Positions 1-9,683 of a stretch of 39,484 bases of DNA are shown piece after piece (position 1 is the first letter of the stretch; each line of letters starts with the position of its first letter). Below the pieces are notes generated by a model that was not told the DNA's origin, did no database searches, and saw only the letters and a list, made by a program, of their open reading frames with translations. Made by a program: the position numbers and the translations under genes. The DNA is taken from NCBI GenBank assembly GCA_008729055.1, contig SDUX01000042.1:1-39484 (forward strand). Direction: 5' to 3'. Origin of the DNA: Pyropia haitanensis (Eukaryota; Rhodophyta; Bangiophyceae; Bangiales; Bangiaceae).

Positions 1-1404
1 AGCGCCGCCAGACTGGGTTCGCGTGTCAAAAGTGACCGGACGCGTTGTCCGCTTCCAGCGTGCGGCGGCAAGCCGGGCGGTCGGCGAGTGCCGCAGCTCT
101 TGCGTCCATACAAGTACATGGCCCACGGTCTCGGCCCCCTGCGTAGCGAAGCGTCGGCTTGGTGACGTGGATGTTGAACCGCCGCAGCTGCAAGTCGCTC
201 GTCTGCCCAATGCGCAGGCGGCTGAGAAGGGTGGTCTGGTCCGACTTGCGCAGGTAGCTCAACGCATCGTTGAACCAGGGACAGGGACAGCGTCTTGGAT
301 GCACGCAAAGTAAAACGCGCCAGACGGGGGCAGAGTCGCACCGCGGTTCTCCACGTCAGCGCTCGCCGTACGGCTGACTCGACGGAGGAATGGGCCAAAG
401 TGCTGCGCAACGCCCCGCCGCGGTCCAGTGCAGTCGAGACAGGTCCTCGTGGAAGCGGTATTGCTGGAGGAGTCCGCCACACTGGTTGTCAGCTGTTTCT
501 CCAGACGTCGACAACGGGTACCCGTCGCCGTCACCGCCGGCGCCGGCGCCGCCGCCGGCGCCGCCCCAGCGCTGCTACCACGGGCCGGATTGGCGGACGT
601 GCGAGGACCGCGCAAAAAGACGTCGAGCGGCAGAATCGAAGACGAGACCCGCTTGGGCATCGCCGCCTGCGACGTTGCAGCGGCGGCGCCAGTGCCGCCG
701 CCGCCGCCGCCGCCGCCGCCCTCCTGTGCGACACCAGCGGCAGCGGCGGCAGCGGCGGCGGTGGCGGCAGTGGTAAAGGTCGAAATGACCACTGGAAAGA
801 GGGAAACCTTGTTGCCACGCTGCAGGGACTGCACGTGCGCAATGTGGTAGGAGCGAAGACCACAAGCGGTGGCGCCTTCCGCGTCGGTGCGCACCTGGTG
901 CAAGCGGGTGAGTAGCCTGGCCGTCGGCGCCACAGTGTGGCACTGGTAGCACACTGAAAAATCAGGGCGGATGGAAAGGTGGGGAATACGGGGTAGGTGC
1001 GTCGCGGTCACCGACGCAGGCCATGCATGTAGCTGGTAGCGTTCGCGAAGCGCCACTTGCGCAGGCTGCGGCGGGGAAGAAAGAAGCTCGCGAGCGCTCT
1101 CGACGGTCGCCGACGGCAACGGAGCCTGGCTGGACGACGACGGCGGCGACCGCACATCGGTGCCCCCCTGCCCAGTTGTTGCCGTCTCCTTGTCAGCCAC
1201 CAGCTTGCGCAGAGCCGACTTGTGCGACTGCGTTGACAGATGATGCTTGAGCTGCGCCGCGTCCATGATGGTCGTGTCGCACGGCACGCATAGCACCCAC
1301 GCGGTGGTCGTCCACAGCGCGAGGCCAGTGGGGGTCCCCGCGGCAGAACCGGGGCTGTCGGCCAACGTCGGCGGCCGCGCCTCTGCCGCCGGTGCCGACA
1401 GCGG

Positions 1405-1491
<87 letters not shown>

Positions 1492-1800
1492 ACTAGCCGA
1501 CGCAGCACCAGCAGAGGGACGACTGGCACCGCCACCAACCATCGGCGTGATCTCGTCCGACGAATCCGCCTCGGTGGTCGCCGGCACGACCGCCGCAGCC
1601 GACGGCGGCGCAGGCGGCGGCGCTGCAGGTGCCATGGGCGGCACGGCCGGTGGAGCGAGCGCAGACGTCCATGTTGTGTCGATCGCGGGAGAGGCGGAGC
1701 GGGAATCCATTCCTCCGCCGCGACGGGGAGAAGCAATGCCGCCGCAGGTGGGTTCAGGGACGAGGTGGGACAGCGGGGAAAGGGTCAGCGGGGTCCGCAA
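1..1800 (-). CDS. N-terminal part of C2H2 finger/tyrosine recombinase-like/RecQ helicase protein, left copy (partial)
   Basis: This is the left-hand copy of the gene fully present at 7.0-11.8 kb; it leaves the window at base 1. The start at 1800 matches the start of the other copy (11777) and lies 111 bases from a TATAAAAG box. The open frame runs cleanly to about base 259. It contains a Pro/Ala-rich N-terminus, a very long poly-Pro tract (encoded by 1401-1490), a C-x2-C-x12-H-x5-H finger and Ala/Gly-rich linkers. From ~259 down to 1 the frame is broken by several one-base insertions and deletions relative to 10026-10290. Over the rest the two copies are nearly identical apart from the triplet tract. 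The breaks cluster at the window edge, so poor contig-end sequence is more likely than biological decay. The function is inferred from the intact copy. Confidence 0.6.
1401..1490. repeat. (GGC)n microsatellite, ~30 triplets, coding poly-Pro
   Basis: An almost pure GGC triplet run, read on the minus strand as a poly-Pro tract. The matching run in the right copy (11417-11467) is 51 bases, so the two copies differ by 39 bases, or 13 prolines. The frame is kept. Confidence 0.9.
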
Positions 1801-1910
1801 AGGAGGGGAAAGGCTCGCAGATCGGGGATAAAGACGGGGGGCGCGACGACGGTGAGGACGTGACGGGGAGCGCGATCATGGCGGGAGAGTTACGGCTGAA
1901 CGGGTGGACC

Positions 1911-1918
1911 CTTTTATA
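1911..1918 (-). promoter_or_regulatory. TATA box (TATAAAAG), left copy
   Basis: On the minus strand this reads TATAAAAG, a canonical TATA box, 111 bases upstream of the ATG at 1800. The spacing is identical in the right copy (11888-11895 against ATG 11777). Transcription would be expected to start near 1885. Confidence 0.6.
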
Positions 1919-1953
1919 CAGGCGTGAGCAGGTGCTGACAGCGCGGGAGAATT

Positions 1954-2038
1954 CAAACGGTTTGAAACAAACGTGGTCCTTTTGGCGCCAACGCACGCGC
2001 GCCAAACGGTTTGAAACCGTCGTGGTAGTTTTGGCGCC
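1954..2038 (-). promoter_or_regulatory. Upstream control region with E2F-like and TTTGAA (CHR-like) motifs, left copy
   Basis: Seen directly: two copies of the 15-mer CAAACGGTTTGAAAC (1954-1968 and 2003-2017), and three E2F-type cores, TTTTGGCGCC at 1980-1989 and 2029-2038 and GCGCCAAA at 1999-2006. All lie within ~130 bases upstream of the TATA box. Known: TTTSSCGC is the E2F/DP consensus and TTYGAA is the CHR element bound by LIN54/TSO1-type CXC proteins. Inference: the recombinase-helicase gene is driven by a cell-cycle (S/G2) type promoter. Confidence 0.4.
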
Positions 2039-2252
2039 AACGCGCGGGCTGCGAAAGAGAGAAAAGAACACAGCAGGCACGCGTTGCTGAGCCTGCGGGG
2101 CGGCGGCGCAATGCCGGCGCCAGGCCGGCGGGGAGGCCCAGCGAGGGCGGCGGCGTCGAAAGAAAATGATTGGGGCATCGACCTGGTGGACTGCCGCAAA
2201 GGGGCGGTCACCGGGCGGATCGAACCGTGTGACGGCAAAGTCCGCGGTTCCC

Positions 2253-2308
2253 CAGATCCGTAGTACTACGGAACTGGGCGTCCCCAGTTCCGTAGTACTA
2301 CGGATCTG
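2253..2308. repeat. 56-bp perfect inverted repeat containing two 14-bp palindromes, left copy
   Basis: The arms 2253-2278 and 2283-2308 are perfectly complementary (26 bp) around a 4-base centre (2279-2282). Each arm contains the perfect palindrome CCGTAGTACTACGG, so the site is a palindrome of palindromes. A further outer pair, GAACCGT (2222-2228) and ACGGTTC (2312-2318), would extend the stem after internal bulges. The whole structure is repeated unchanged at 12226-12281, ~450 bases upstream of each recombinase-helicase gene. Recombinase, replication or cruciform site are possible roles; none is proven. Confidence 0.85.
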
Positions 2309-2318
2309 AGAACGGTTC

Positions 2319-3180
2319 AGACATGCCGGAACGTCAAGGTCAATCTCGTCATGCCTGACTAGTACTCGACCCGCCTTTGGACTTATTTGGGTGTCGGATC
2401 GTCTAAGATTTACAATACTGTCGTAATTTGGCGTCAGGCGGGACTGTGTACTGACTGATTCGACCATCCAAATGAAATTATAGTACTTGTCGACCCTTTG
2501 TGTACTTTTTTGTCAACAATCGCCTATGTCAGCGTACTTGAACATTGCAAGGGGGTGGTGTACGCCGCCTGACGGACGCTCACCGGGTCATTTCAGCCCC
2601 AGAGAGAGCACGGAGCGGCCGCGTACGTGGAGCAAGTGCGTAGTTGACGTGCGTGTCGAGCAACAAATTAAGTGACACAATATCCATTTACGTAGAAGGG
2701 TGTGTACCAGAAAGTGATTGCACGTCAAATGCGCAACCGGGACGCACCAGCGCGCTGCCGATCGCGTTGAGATCCACTCAGGGATGCGGACGAGCAGCAG
2801 TGGATCAGGCCACGCGGGAGCCCGCGTCCATCTCGAATGACGCGTGGCGCCTGGTCGGCCGCCACCAGTTGGCACGCTGCGTTTGGGCGGGCTGCGCACC
2901 ACGCGTTTGTATCGTACAGCACAAGGGTGGATGGCCCGCCGCGGGTCGAACAGCACAGTCGCACGTGTGAAAAAAAGGGGCTGGCTGAGGGGGGACGTCT
3001 ACACCCACGACATGGCGAGCCGCCGGCTGCGCACTCGTCTCGGCGCCGACGATAGACGCCCAAAAGTGGTAGGGCGCACGCTGGGGGAGTGAGTGCCAAA
3101 TGAGATGCGGGCAAGGCAGGTGAATGCTGAGGGCGGGGGGGGGGCGATCGAACGCGGTTGCCTTTGGGAGGTGGGGCGAC
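2319..3180. other. Upstream spacer without a gene, left copy
   Basis: Non-coding DNA of more balanced base composition between the palindrome and the first R unit. It is nearly identical to 12292-13313 apart from scattered substitutions and a 160-bp duplication present only there. I see no credible ORF, RNA gene or transposon end in it. Confidence 0.5.
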
Positions 3181-3355
3181 AGGGTTGAGGGGGATGGACA
3201 CGGAGGAGCGTGCCTGCCCCCGGGGTGAGTTCATCCGACACGCGGTTTATTCTGGGACAACATTTTTAGGGGAGGGGGGGCCAGCCAGACGTGGAGGGGG
3301 GGCAACGCACGGGATTGGCCCCCGACAGACTCGGAAGGGAGAATGCAACCGAGGA

Positions 3356-3471
3356 GGACGTACCCGCGAAATTGACGTCCAGAGAGGGGTACGTCCTCCC
3401 AGAAGAGATCTTACAGCGGGGGGGCTCGGAGGACGTACCCGCGAAATTGACGTCCAGAGAGGGGTACGTCC
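3356..3471. repeat. Dyad motifs D1-D2 of R unit 1
   Basis: Two copies (3356-3396, 3431-3471) of GGACGTACC-N9-GACGTC-N8-GGTACGTCC. The outer 9-mers are inverted around a central palindromic GACGTC. The two copies share most of their spacers, so they are related by duplication. Confidence 0.8.
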
Positions 3472-4841
3472 TCGAGGGGGGGGGAAAACAGTGGGATTCG
3501 GAAGGAAGGACGTGCGCCAGATTTGGATCGTCCGAGAGGGCAGGTGTTTTTAGGCGCCATTCGGGGGAAGGGGAGGGGGAGCCACAGGCATCGGACGCGG
3601 GACGTGGTCAGTGAGCCTCAAAAAAAGTCGCGACGGGAGGGGGGGTGGGGGGGGGACTCACCCGCGGTACTGACATCCTGAGGAAAGTTCTTTCTCCCGC
3701 GCATCGCACCAGGTTGGTGAGAGGGGAAGAGGACAGGAAGGGGGAGGGGTGGGAAACGCGACACTGCGAAACAAGGGAGGAATGGTTTCGCCATGGGGGC
3801 ATGCGCCAGTCGGGGGCGGCAGGGGACTATCGGAGAAGGGAGGGAGCGCGGGAAAACTGGGAGGCACGATAACGCAGGGGGCAGGGGGGGAGGAAGCAGG
3901 GGAAACGGGAGGGGGGGCGGGGGAGGACAGGAAGACTGGAAAGAACTTAAAGGCAGGGGGCGGGGAGGAGGGGCACGGACAGGAGGGGACGGGGGGCGGA
4001 GGGGAGGACTAGGAAAGGGGACGGGGGGGGCGGGAACACCGGGACGCACACTGATAATGCAGGGGGCGGGAAGAACACAACAAAGAACGGGAGGGGAGGC
4101 GGGGGGCGGGGTAGGGTGGTAAGACTGGAGGGGAGGCGAGGGAGGGCGGGAAGACTGGGAGGCATAAATGGGAGGAGAAGGAGGGGCATAGGATAATTGG
4201 GGGGGAGGAGGGGGGGAGGACTCGCACAGCGGGCACGGAGGGGGAAAGGCTGGGAGGCACATTGATGCACGGGGCGAGGGGGAGGGGCACAGGGATGGGA
4301 GAGGGGGGCGGAGAGGGCGAGGGTGCACACGGAGTTGACGGCGAGGCACTGGCGGGAGAGCTGGGGAGGGGCGGAAAGACTGGGAAGCACAAATGGAGGG
4401 GGAAGAAGGGGCACAGCTATAGACTGGGAGAGGGGCGCGGAGGACGGGGAGGTCGAGAGGGCAGGGCGACAGACTGCGAGGTATGGAACGGAGGGGAAGG
4501 AGGGGCACAGGAAAGATGAAAGGGGAGACGGGGGGGAGGAGGGGCAAGGGGGGAGGGACGCGGGAAAGGTGGGAAGCACAATAATGGAGGGGGCGAAGGA
4601 TGGGGCACAGGAAAACGGAGGGGGGGGGCGGGAAGAGAGCAGGAGTGCACACCCAGTTGGGGGTTGAGGCACTGGTGGGAGGAGGGAAGGGCGGGAAGAC
4701 TGGGAGGCACAAATGGAGGGGGAAGGAGGGGCACAGCAAGAGACTGGGGGGGGGGCGAGGAGGACAGGAGGAGGGGAAGGGGGCGGAAGTGCGCACCAAT
4801 TTTTTGGGCAGGGGCACTCTCGAAAGTGACTGCCCCTGAGA

Positions 4842-5050
4842 GGACGTACCTGCGAATCTGACGTCCAGGAGGGGGAGGGGGGGGGGACGCCCTAGGACGC
4901 ATCTCAGGAGGGTACGTCCTCTCGGGCCCGAATCGGACGTACCGGCCAATGGGACGTCCAGACGAGGGTTCGTCCAAATCGGCTGGAATCGAGGGTTCGT
5001 CATCTGACGTACCATGCGATTCTGACGTCCCAGAGGGGGGGGTTACGTCC
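4842..5050. repeat. Dyad motifs D3-D5 of R unit 1
   Basis: Three variants of the same dyad: 4842-4919 (right half displaced by a G-rich insertion), 4935-4975 (right arm GGTTCGTCC) and 5005-5050 (left arm TGACGTACC, right arm GGTTACGTCC). Each keeps GACGTC in the middle. They end ~20 bases before the R-unit terminus. Confidence 0.75.
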
Positions 5051-5244
5051 TCCGTGTATATTCTTATAGTAGGGTTGAGGGGGATGGACACGGAGGAGCG
5101 TGCCTGCCCCCGGGGTGAGTTCATCCGACACGCGGTTTATTCTGGGACAACATTTTAGGGGAGGGGGGGCCTGCCAGACGTGGAGGGGGGGCAACGCACG
5201 GGATTGGCCCCCGACAGACTCGGAAGGGAGAATGCAACCGAGGA

Positions 5245-5360
5245 GGACGTACCCGCGAAATTGACGTCCAGAGAGGGGTACGTCCTCCCAGAAGAGAACT
5301 TACAGCGGGGGGCCTCGGAGGACGTACCCGCGAAATTGACGTCCAGAGAGGGGTACGTCC
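5245..5360. repeat. Dyad motifs D1-D2 of R unit 2
   Basis: Copies at 5245-5285 and 5320-5360, with arms and centre identical to those in unit 1. Confidence 0.8.
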
Positions 5361-6792
5361 TCGAGGGGGGGGGAAAACAGTGGGATTCGGAAGGAAGGAC
5401 GTGCGCCAGATTTGGATCGTCCGAGAGGGCAGGTGTTTTTAGGCGCCATTCGGGGGAAGGGGGGAGGGGGAGCCACAGGCATCGGACGCGGGACGTGGTC
5501 AATGAGCCTCAAAAAAAATCGCAACGGGAGGGGGGGTGGGGGGGGGCTCACCCGCGGTATTGACGTCCTGAGGAAGGTTCTTTCCCCCGCGCATCTAACC
5601 CGGTTGATGGGAGGGGAAGGAGACAGAGGGGGGAGGGGTGGGAAACGCGACACTGCGAAACGAGGGAGGAATGGTTTCGCCATGGGGGCATGCGCCAGGC
5701 GCGGGAGGCAGGGGAATATACAAAAAGGGAGGGAGCGCGGGAAAACTGGGAGGCACGATAACGCAGGGGGCAGGGGGGGGAGGAAGCAGGGGAAACGGGA
5801 GGGGGGGCGGGGGAGGGCAGGAAGACTGGAAAGAACTCAAAGGCAGGGGGAGGGGAGGAGGGGCACGGACAGGAGGGGACGGGGGGCGGAGGGGAGGACT
5901 AGGAAAGGGGACGGGGGGGGCGGGAACACCGGGACGCACACTGATAATGCAGGGGGCGGGGAGAACACAACAAAGAAGGGGAGGGGAGACGGGGGGCGGG
6001 GTAGGGTGGGAAGACTGGAGGGGAAGCGAGGGAGGGCGGGAAGACTAGGAAACATAAGTGGGGGGAGAAGGAGGGGCATAGAAAAATTGGGGGGGAGGCG
6101 GGGGGGAGGACTCGCACAGCGGGCACGGAGGGGGGGAGCCCGGAAGGCACAATAAAGCACGGGGCGAGGGGGAGGGGCACAGGGATAGGAGGGGGGGGGC
6201 GGGGAAGGCGAGGGTGCACACAGAGTTGAGAGCGAGGCACTGGCGGGAGAGGAAGGGGAAGGGCGGGAAGACTGGGAGGCACAAATGGGAGGGAAGGAGG
6301 GGCACAGCAATAGACTGGGAGGGGGGCGGGGACGACGGGGAGGTCGGGGGTGCACATCGAATTGGGGGACGACGCACTCTGGAATATGACACGCCTGGTA
6401 GGGAAGGGCAGGGAGGGCGAGAGACTGAGAGGAAAGGGAGGGGAACGAGGGGCACAGGAAAGGTGAAAGAGGAGACGGGGAGGAGGAGGGGCAAGGGGGG
6501 AGGGGACGCGGGAAAGGTGGGAAGCACAATAATGGAGGGGGCAAGAGATGGGGCATAGGAAAACAAGGGGGGGGGTGGGGGGAGAGTGGGGGTGCATCCC
6601 GAGTTGGGGGGCGAGGGACTGGCGGGAGGGGAAAAGGAAGGGCGGGAAGCCTGGGAGACAAAAATGGAGGGGGAAGGAGGGGCGCAGCAATAGACGGGGG
6701 GGGCGAGGAGGGCGGGAAGGGCGAGGGGGAGGAATCGGAAGTGCACACCAAATAATGGCAGGGGCACTCTCGAAAATGACACGCCCCTGGGA

Positions 6793-7001
6793 GGACGTAC
6801 CTGCGAATCTGACGTCCAGGAGGGGGAGGGGGGGGGGACGCCCAAGAACGCATCTCAGGAGGGTACGTCCTCTCGGGCCCGAATCGGACGTACCGGCCAA
6901 TGGGACGTCCAGACGAGGGTTCGTCCAAATCGGCTGGAATCGAGGGTTCGTCATCTGACGAACCATGCGATTCTGACGTCCCAGAGGGGGGGGTTACGTC
7001 C
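6793..7001. repeat. Dyad motifs D3-D5 of R unit 2
   Basis: Copies at 6793-6870, 6886-6926 and 6956-7001. In the last one the left arm is changed (GACGAACC) but the GACGTC centre is kept. Confidence 0.75.
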
Positions 7002-7014
7002 TCCGTGTATATTG

Positions 7015-8160
7015 TTATAGTAGGGTGGCGACGGCGGCGTGAAGCTTGTCGTTGGCACCTCGGCCGGGGCTTCGGACGTACGGTTCGTGGATTGGCTCGA
7101 CCATGTAGCGAATGTTGGACCGGCGACTGCTCTCTGCGCGGATGACTGCGACCGGCCGGTTGGCATTGGTGCCGACCGCGGACAGCAGGGTCGTCACTAG
7201 ACCCGCAGGCGCGGTGGCGGTGAGCAGCAGCAGCGGGCACGGCAGTTCCGACAGCAGGTTGCGCACGTGCGACAGGTGGGTTCGAAAGGTAGACCACAGC
7301 GGCACCAGGTGGACCTCATCGACAACCAGACGTGCCAGACGACCGTCCTGGTTGAGACGACGGATCAAATCGCGAAAGGTTGCCAAATGGTGTACGGCCG
7401 AGCAAATGTCCGACACGATGAGCGCTGCTGCACGCTCCCCCCCACCGCGGACCGCTCCCTGCGCCCAGACGCCGGTGGGGATGGCCATGCCACGGGCGGC
7501 TGACAGGATGGTGCCCGACACGGCTCGGGTGGGCGTCAAGACGATCGTTACGGGAGGGGCGAAATGGGATCCAACGGGGACGACCGTCGACGTTCCCATC
7601 GCCGATGCAAAAGCACACGACCGGGCAGCATCCACGCCGGCGCGACAGGGAGCGAGAAACGTCAGCGTCTTGCCCGCACCCGTTGGGAGGACGACCAGCT
7701 GCGTGACGGGCTCGCGCGCCACCATCACCGTGTGTACAGCCGTCCGCTGGGCGTCGGACTTGTACATGCGCGTCCCATACAGGGAGCTGACGACCGCATC
7801 CACGGCACGGCGTGCGTCGCCGCTGTTGGGGCGGACGATGCGGCTCAGCGACTCGTTGACCGCCGCATTGCCGGCTACACTGGTCATCCTCACGGGATTG
7901 CGAGCGTCGCTGGCAGTCGTCGCCCCGCCGCCGCCGCCGCCGCCGCCGCCGCCAGCTCCCGCGCCACCACCGCCACCGGTTGTTGTCCCTTGAGCAGCTG
8001 CTGTCGCTGGCGACGGCGATGCCACCGCCCGCCCCCCCCCCCACCCGCGCCGGCGGCCGGCGCGCCGCCGGCCGCAGCAGCATCTGCCGTCTGGATGCTC
8101 AGAGGATGTGTCAGACCGCCAGTACCGTGGGCAGACGATAACCCGAGGGCGGCGTGCCAA
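7015..8160 (-). CDS. RecQ-type DEVH helicase domain (3'-truncated; probable continuation of the 7890-11777 frame)
   Basis: Numbering from the first Met of this frame. After a Gly-rich linker come ~150 residues without a match, then motif I PTGAGKT (K164), motif Ia-like IVLTPTRA, motif II DEVH (D281-H284) and motif III LLLTATAP. This is the first RecA-like domain of an SF2 helicase of the RecQ family, an ATP-dependent 3'-5' DNA unwinding enzyme. Coding stops when the sequence meets the end of R unit 2 at 7026: motifs IV-VI (second RecA domain) are absent and the last codons come from the repeat. The Met at 8160 is unlikely to be a true start. The frame probably continues the upstream recombinase-like frame across the C11 run at 8032-8042. 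Known context: telomere-linked RecQ helicase genes (for example fission yeast tlh) are subtelomeric. As it stands this copy could not unwind DNA. Confidence 0.75.
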   Translation of the reverse strand: MARRPRVIVCPRYWRSDTSSEHPDGRCCCGRRRAGRRRGWGGGRAVASPSPATAAAQGTTTGGGGGAGAGGGGGGGGGGATTASDARNPVRMTSVAGNAAVNESLSRIVRPNSGDARRAVDAVVSSLYGTRMYKSDAQRTAVHTVMVAREPVTQLVVLPTGAGKTLTFLAPCRAGVDAARSCAFASAMGTSTVVPVGSHFAPPVTIVLTPTRAVSGTILSAARGMAIPTGVWAQGAVRGGGERAAALIVSDICSAVHHLATFRDLIRRLNQDGRLARLVVDEVHLVPLWSTFRTHLSHVRNLLSELPCPLLLLTATAPAGLVTTLLSAVGTNANRPVAVIRAESSRRSNIRYMVEPIHEPYVRSPGRGANDKLHAAVATLL

Positions 8161-9649
8161 CGGGTAGAAAAGATGCGAAAGAGGCTGTAGGTGGTGTTGT
8201 TGAGCGCGCCAAACGTGTGCGTCGGGTCGCCGGCATAGGCGGTGGTGGCGGTTGCGCTCGTGTGCCCCATCTGCGCGTCAAGGACACGGCCCCAGGCAAC
8301 TAGGCCCTCGACAGGCGTGCGCACCGACGCGCTTGCGGCGGCGACGCCCCCCCCCGGTGGGGCCGCGATGGCGGCCGGCGTGCCGAGGGCTGGGTCGAGA
8401 GGGTCAAAGTCGGCAATCAGCCGGCCGACGCCGTTGATATACTGCCGAAGCACACGGACGGTAATGGGGAGGGTAGAGACGCGGAGAAGGAGGTCATCTG
8501 CGAGGGCGGCGGTCAAGGCTCGCGGCTGTAGCTGCTGCCCGCGCTCGTCGCGGAAAAGGAGCGCCCGGTCGATGGCGCCGCCATGACCGGCGCCAATGAG
8601 GGTGGAAGAGGGCGCCGCCGGGTCTACAGCACGGCTTAGGTAGGCGTCGAGCGGCTCGACAAAGACGAGGTACTGGATGACGAGGGACGACGACGGCGCG
8701 TCATGCCACCTCACAATAGGCCGTCCGGTACCTTGGCGCTCGACTTGACCCTTCCAGTAGGTGATGACGGTGTAGACCAGCCCGTTGTGGACAAAGACGG
8801 ACCGATGGGCGCGGGCCGAGGAAGCGCAGAGGCGCACGCCAGCCGACTCTGTCATGCGGGCAGGGGCGCCGCCTACACAGTGGGTTATCGCCCAAATGAG
8901 CGCCCGGCAGCGGTTGGCGAGCTGACGCCAGGTGCGGAGCTTGGCAGCGTCGGTTACAACCGGCGGGGCGGTCAGGTCGAGCTCCTCCACACCCGGGTCT
9001 CGCTCTGACGGCTTGACTGCGACACGGACGGGGCAGTCGGGCGAGTCGAGCACCCCAGACGCAATCATGTGGCTGCGCCAGCCGCTGACGAGACGGGCGT
9101 TGACGGGGAGCTCGAGGAAGGAGACGCCGGGCGACTGGACGTTTGGCGAGTCGATCAGCTGTACGGCTTGGGCGTAGAAGCCAGAGCCGGTGGGGTCGTA
9201 GCCAAAGGTGAGTTGCTGGAGCAGCCCGCCGAGCTTCCGCTGAGCCGCTCTCACCCGCGCACCGACGGTGGCGGTGCTCATGTGAAGGCCACGGTGGAGC
9301 AGCGTGCCACAAACCGCGCCAGGCGGAGCGCCGGCGGGCAGGTGAGAGGGGTCGTCACACGGGATAAACGCTGGCGCTACCGTCTCGGACCGACTGATCG
9401 CTTCGCATGACGCGGACAGCTGCACAATGTAGGCCGCCGCAGTCGTAGACGTTGGGTTGGTCGCCATTGCGATGCGCTCAAACGACTCTTCAACCGACCC
9501 GGTGGGGACGTTCATGAAAAAGAGCGTGTTGACAATGTGCGTTGCAAACAGGAGGGATGTCGCCAGGTGACCACCGGCGGTCGCGCTCATGTGCGAGCAG
9601 TGGTCGGCGGCGCTCTGCGCATCACGCGCGTCGTTGTCATTGTCGTCGT

Positions 9650-9683
<34 letters not shown>

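Larger units (their letters stand above)
3181..5070. repeat. R unit 1: ~1.9-kb G-rich repeat
   Basis: The first of three long copies of a purine-rich (G on plus) repeat. It starts at AGGGTTGAGGGGGATGG and ends at TATTCTTATAGT, immediately followed by the next unit. Order inside: two dyad motifs (3356-3471), a minisatellite core (~3850-4740), then three dyad motifs (4842-5050). The core has about nine degenerate copies of a ~45-base motif beginning GCGGGAAGACTGGGAGG and ending GAGGGGCACAG, spaced 75-135 bases apart. The minus strand is open for long stretches only because it is C/T-rich; no protein is supported. Confidence 0.85.
5071..7026. repeat. R unit 2: ~1.95-kb G-rich repeat
   Basis: Second copy, directly adjoining unit 1, with the same internal order. 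It ends at TATAGTAGGGT (7026), where it joins the interior of the helicase coding region of the next gene copy. Its minisatellite core differs from unit 1 by small insertions and deletions, so the units are old enough to have diverged in the core while their ends stay conserved. Confidence 0.85.

Noticed and set aside
2253..2308. Calling the 56-bp palindrome a hairpin-telomere resolution site
   Set aside because: Length and symmetry are suggestive, but nothing shows linear hairpin ends or a resolvase; kept only as one possible role.
3255..3275. TTTTTAGGGG as a telomere repeat
   Set aside because: Occurs once per R unit and is not tandem; telomere-like only by composition.
3618..7297. Very long Pro/Ser-rich reading frames on the minus strand of R units
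   Set aside because: They follow from the C/T-rich strand lacking stop codons, overlap dyads and minisatellite, and run across unrelated junctions.
7270..7300. Pol III B-box-like GGTTCGAAA inside the helicase region
   Set aside because: Lies in well-supported coding sequence; no matching A box or tRNA fold.
8111..8299. Small ORFs inside the recombinase-helicase gene on either strand
   Set aside because: Shadows of the domain-supported frames.
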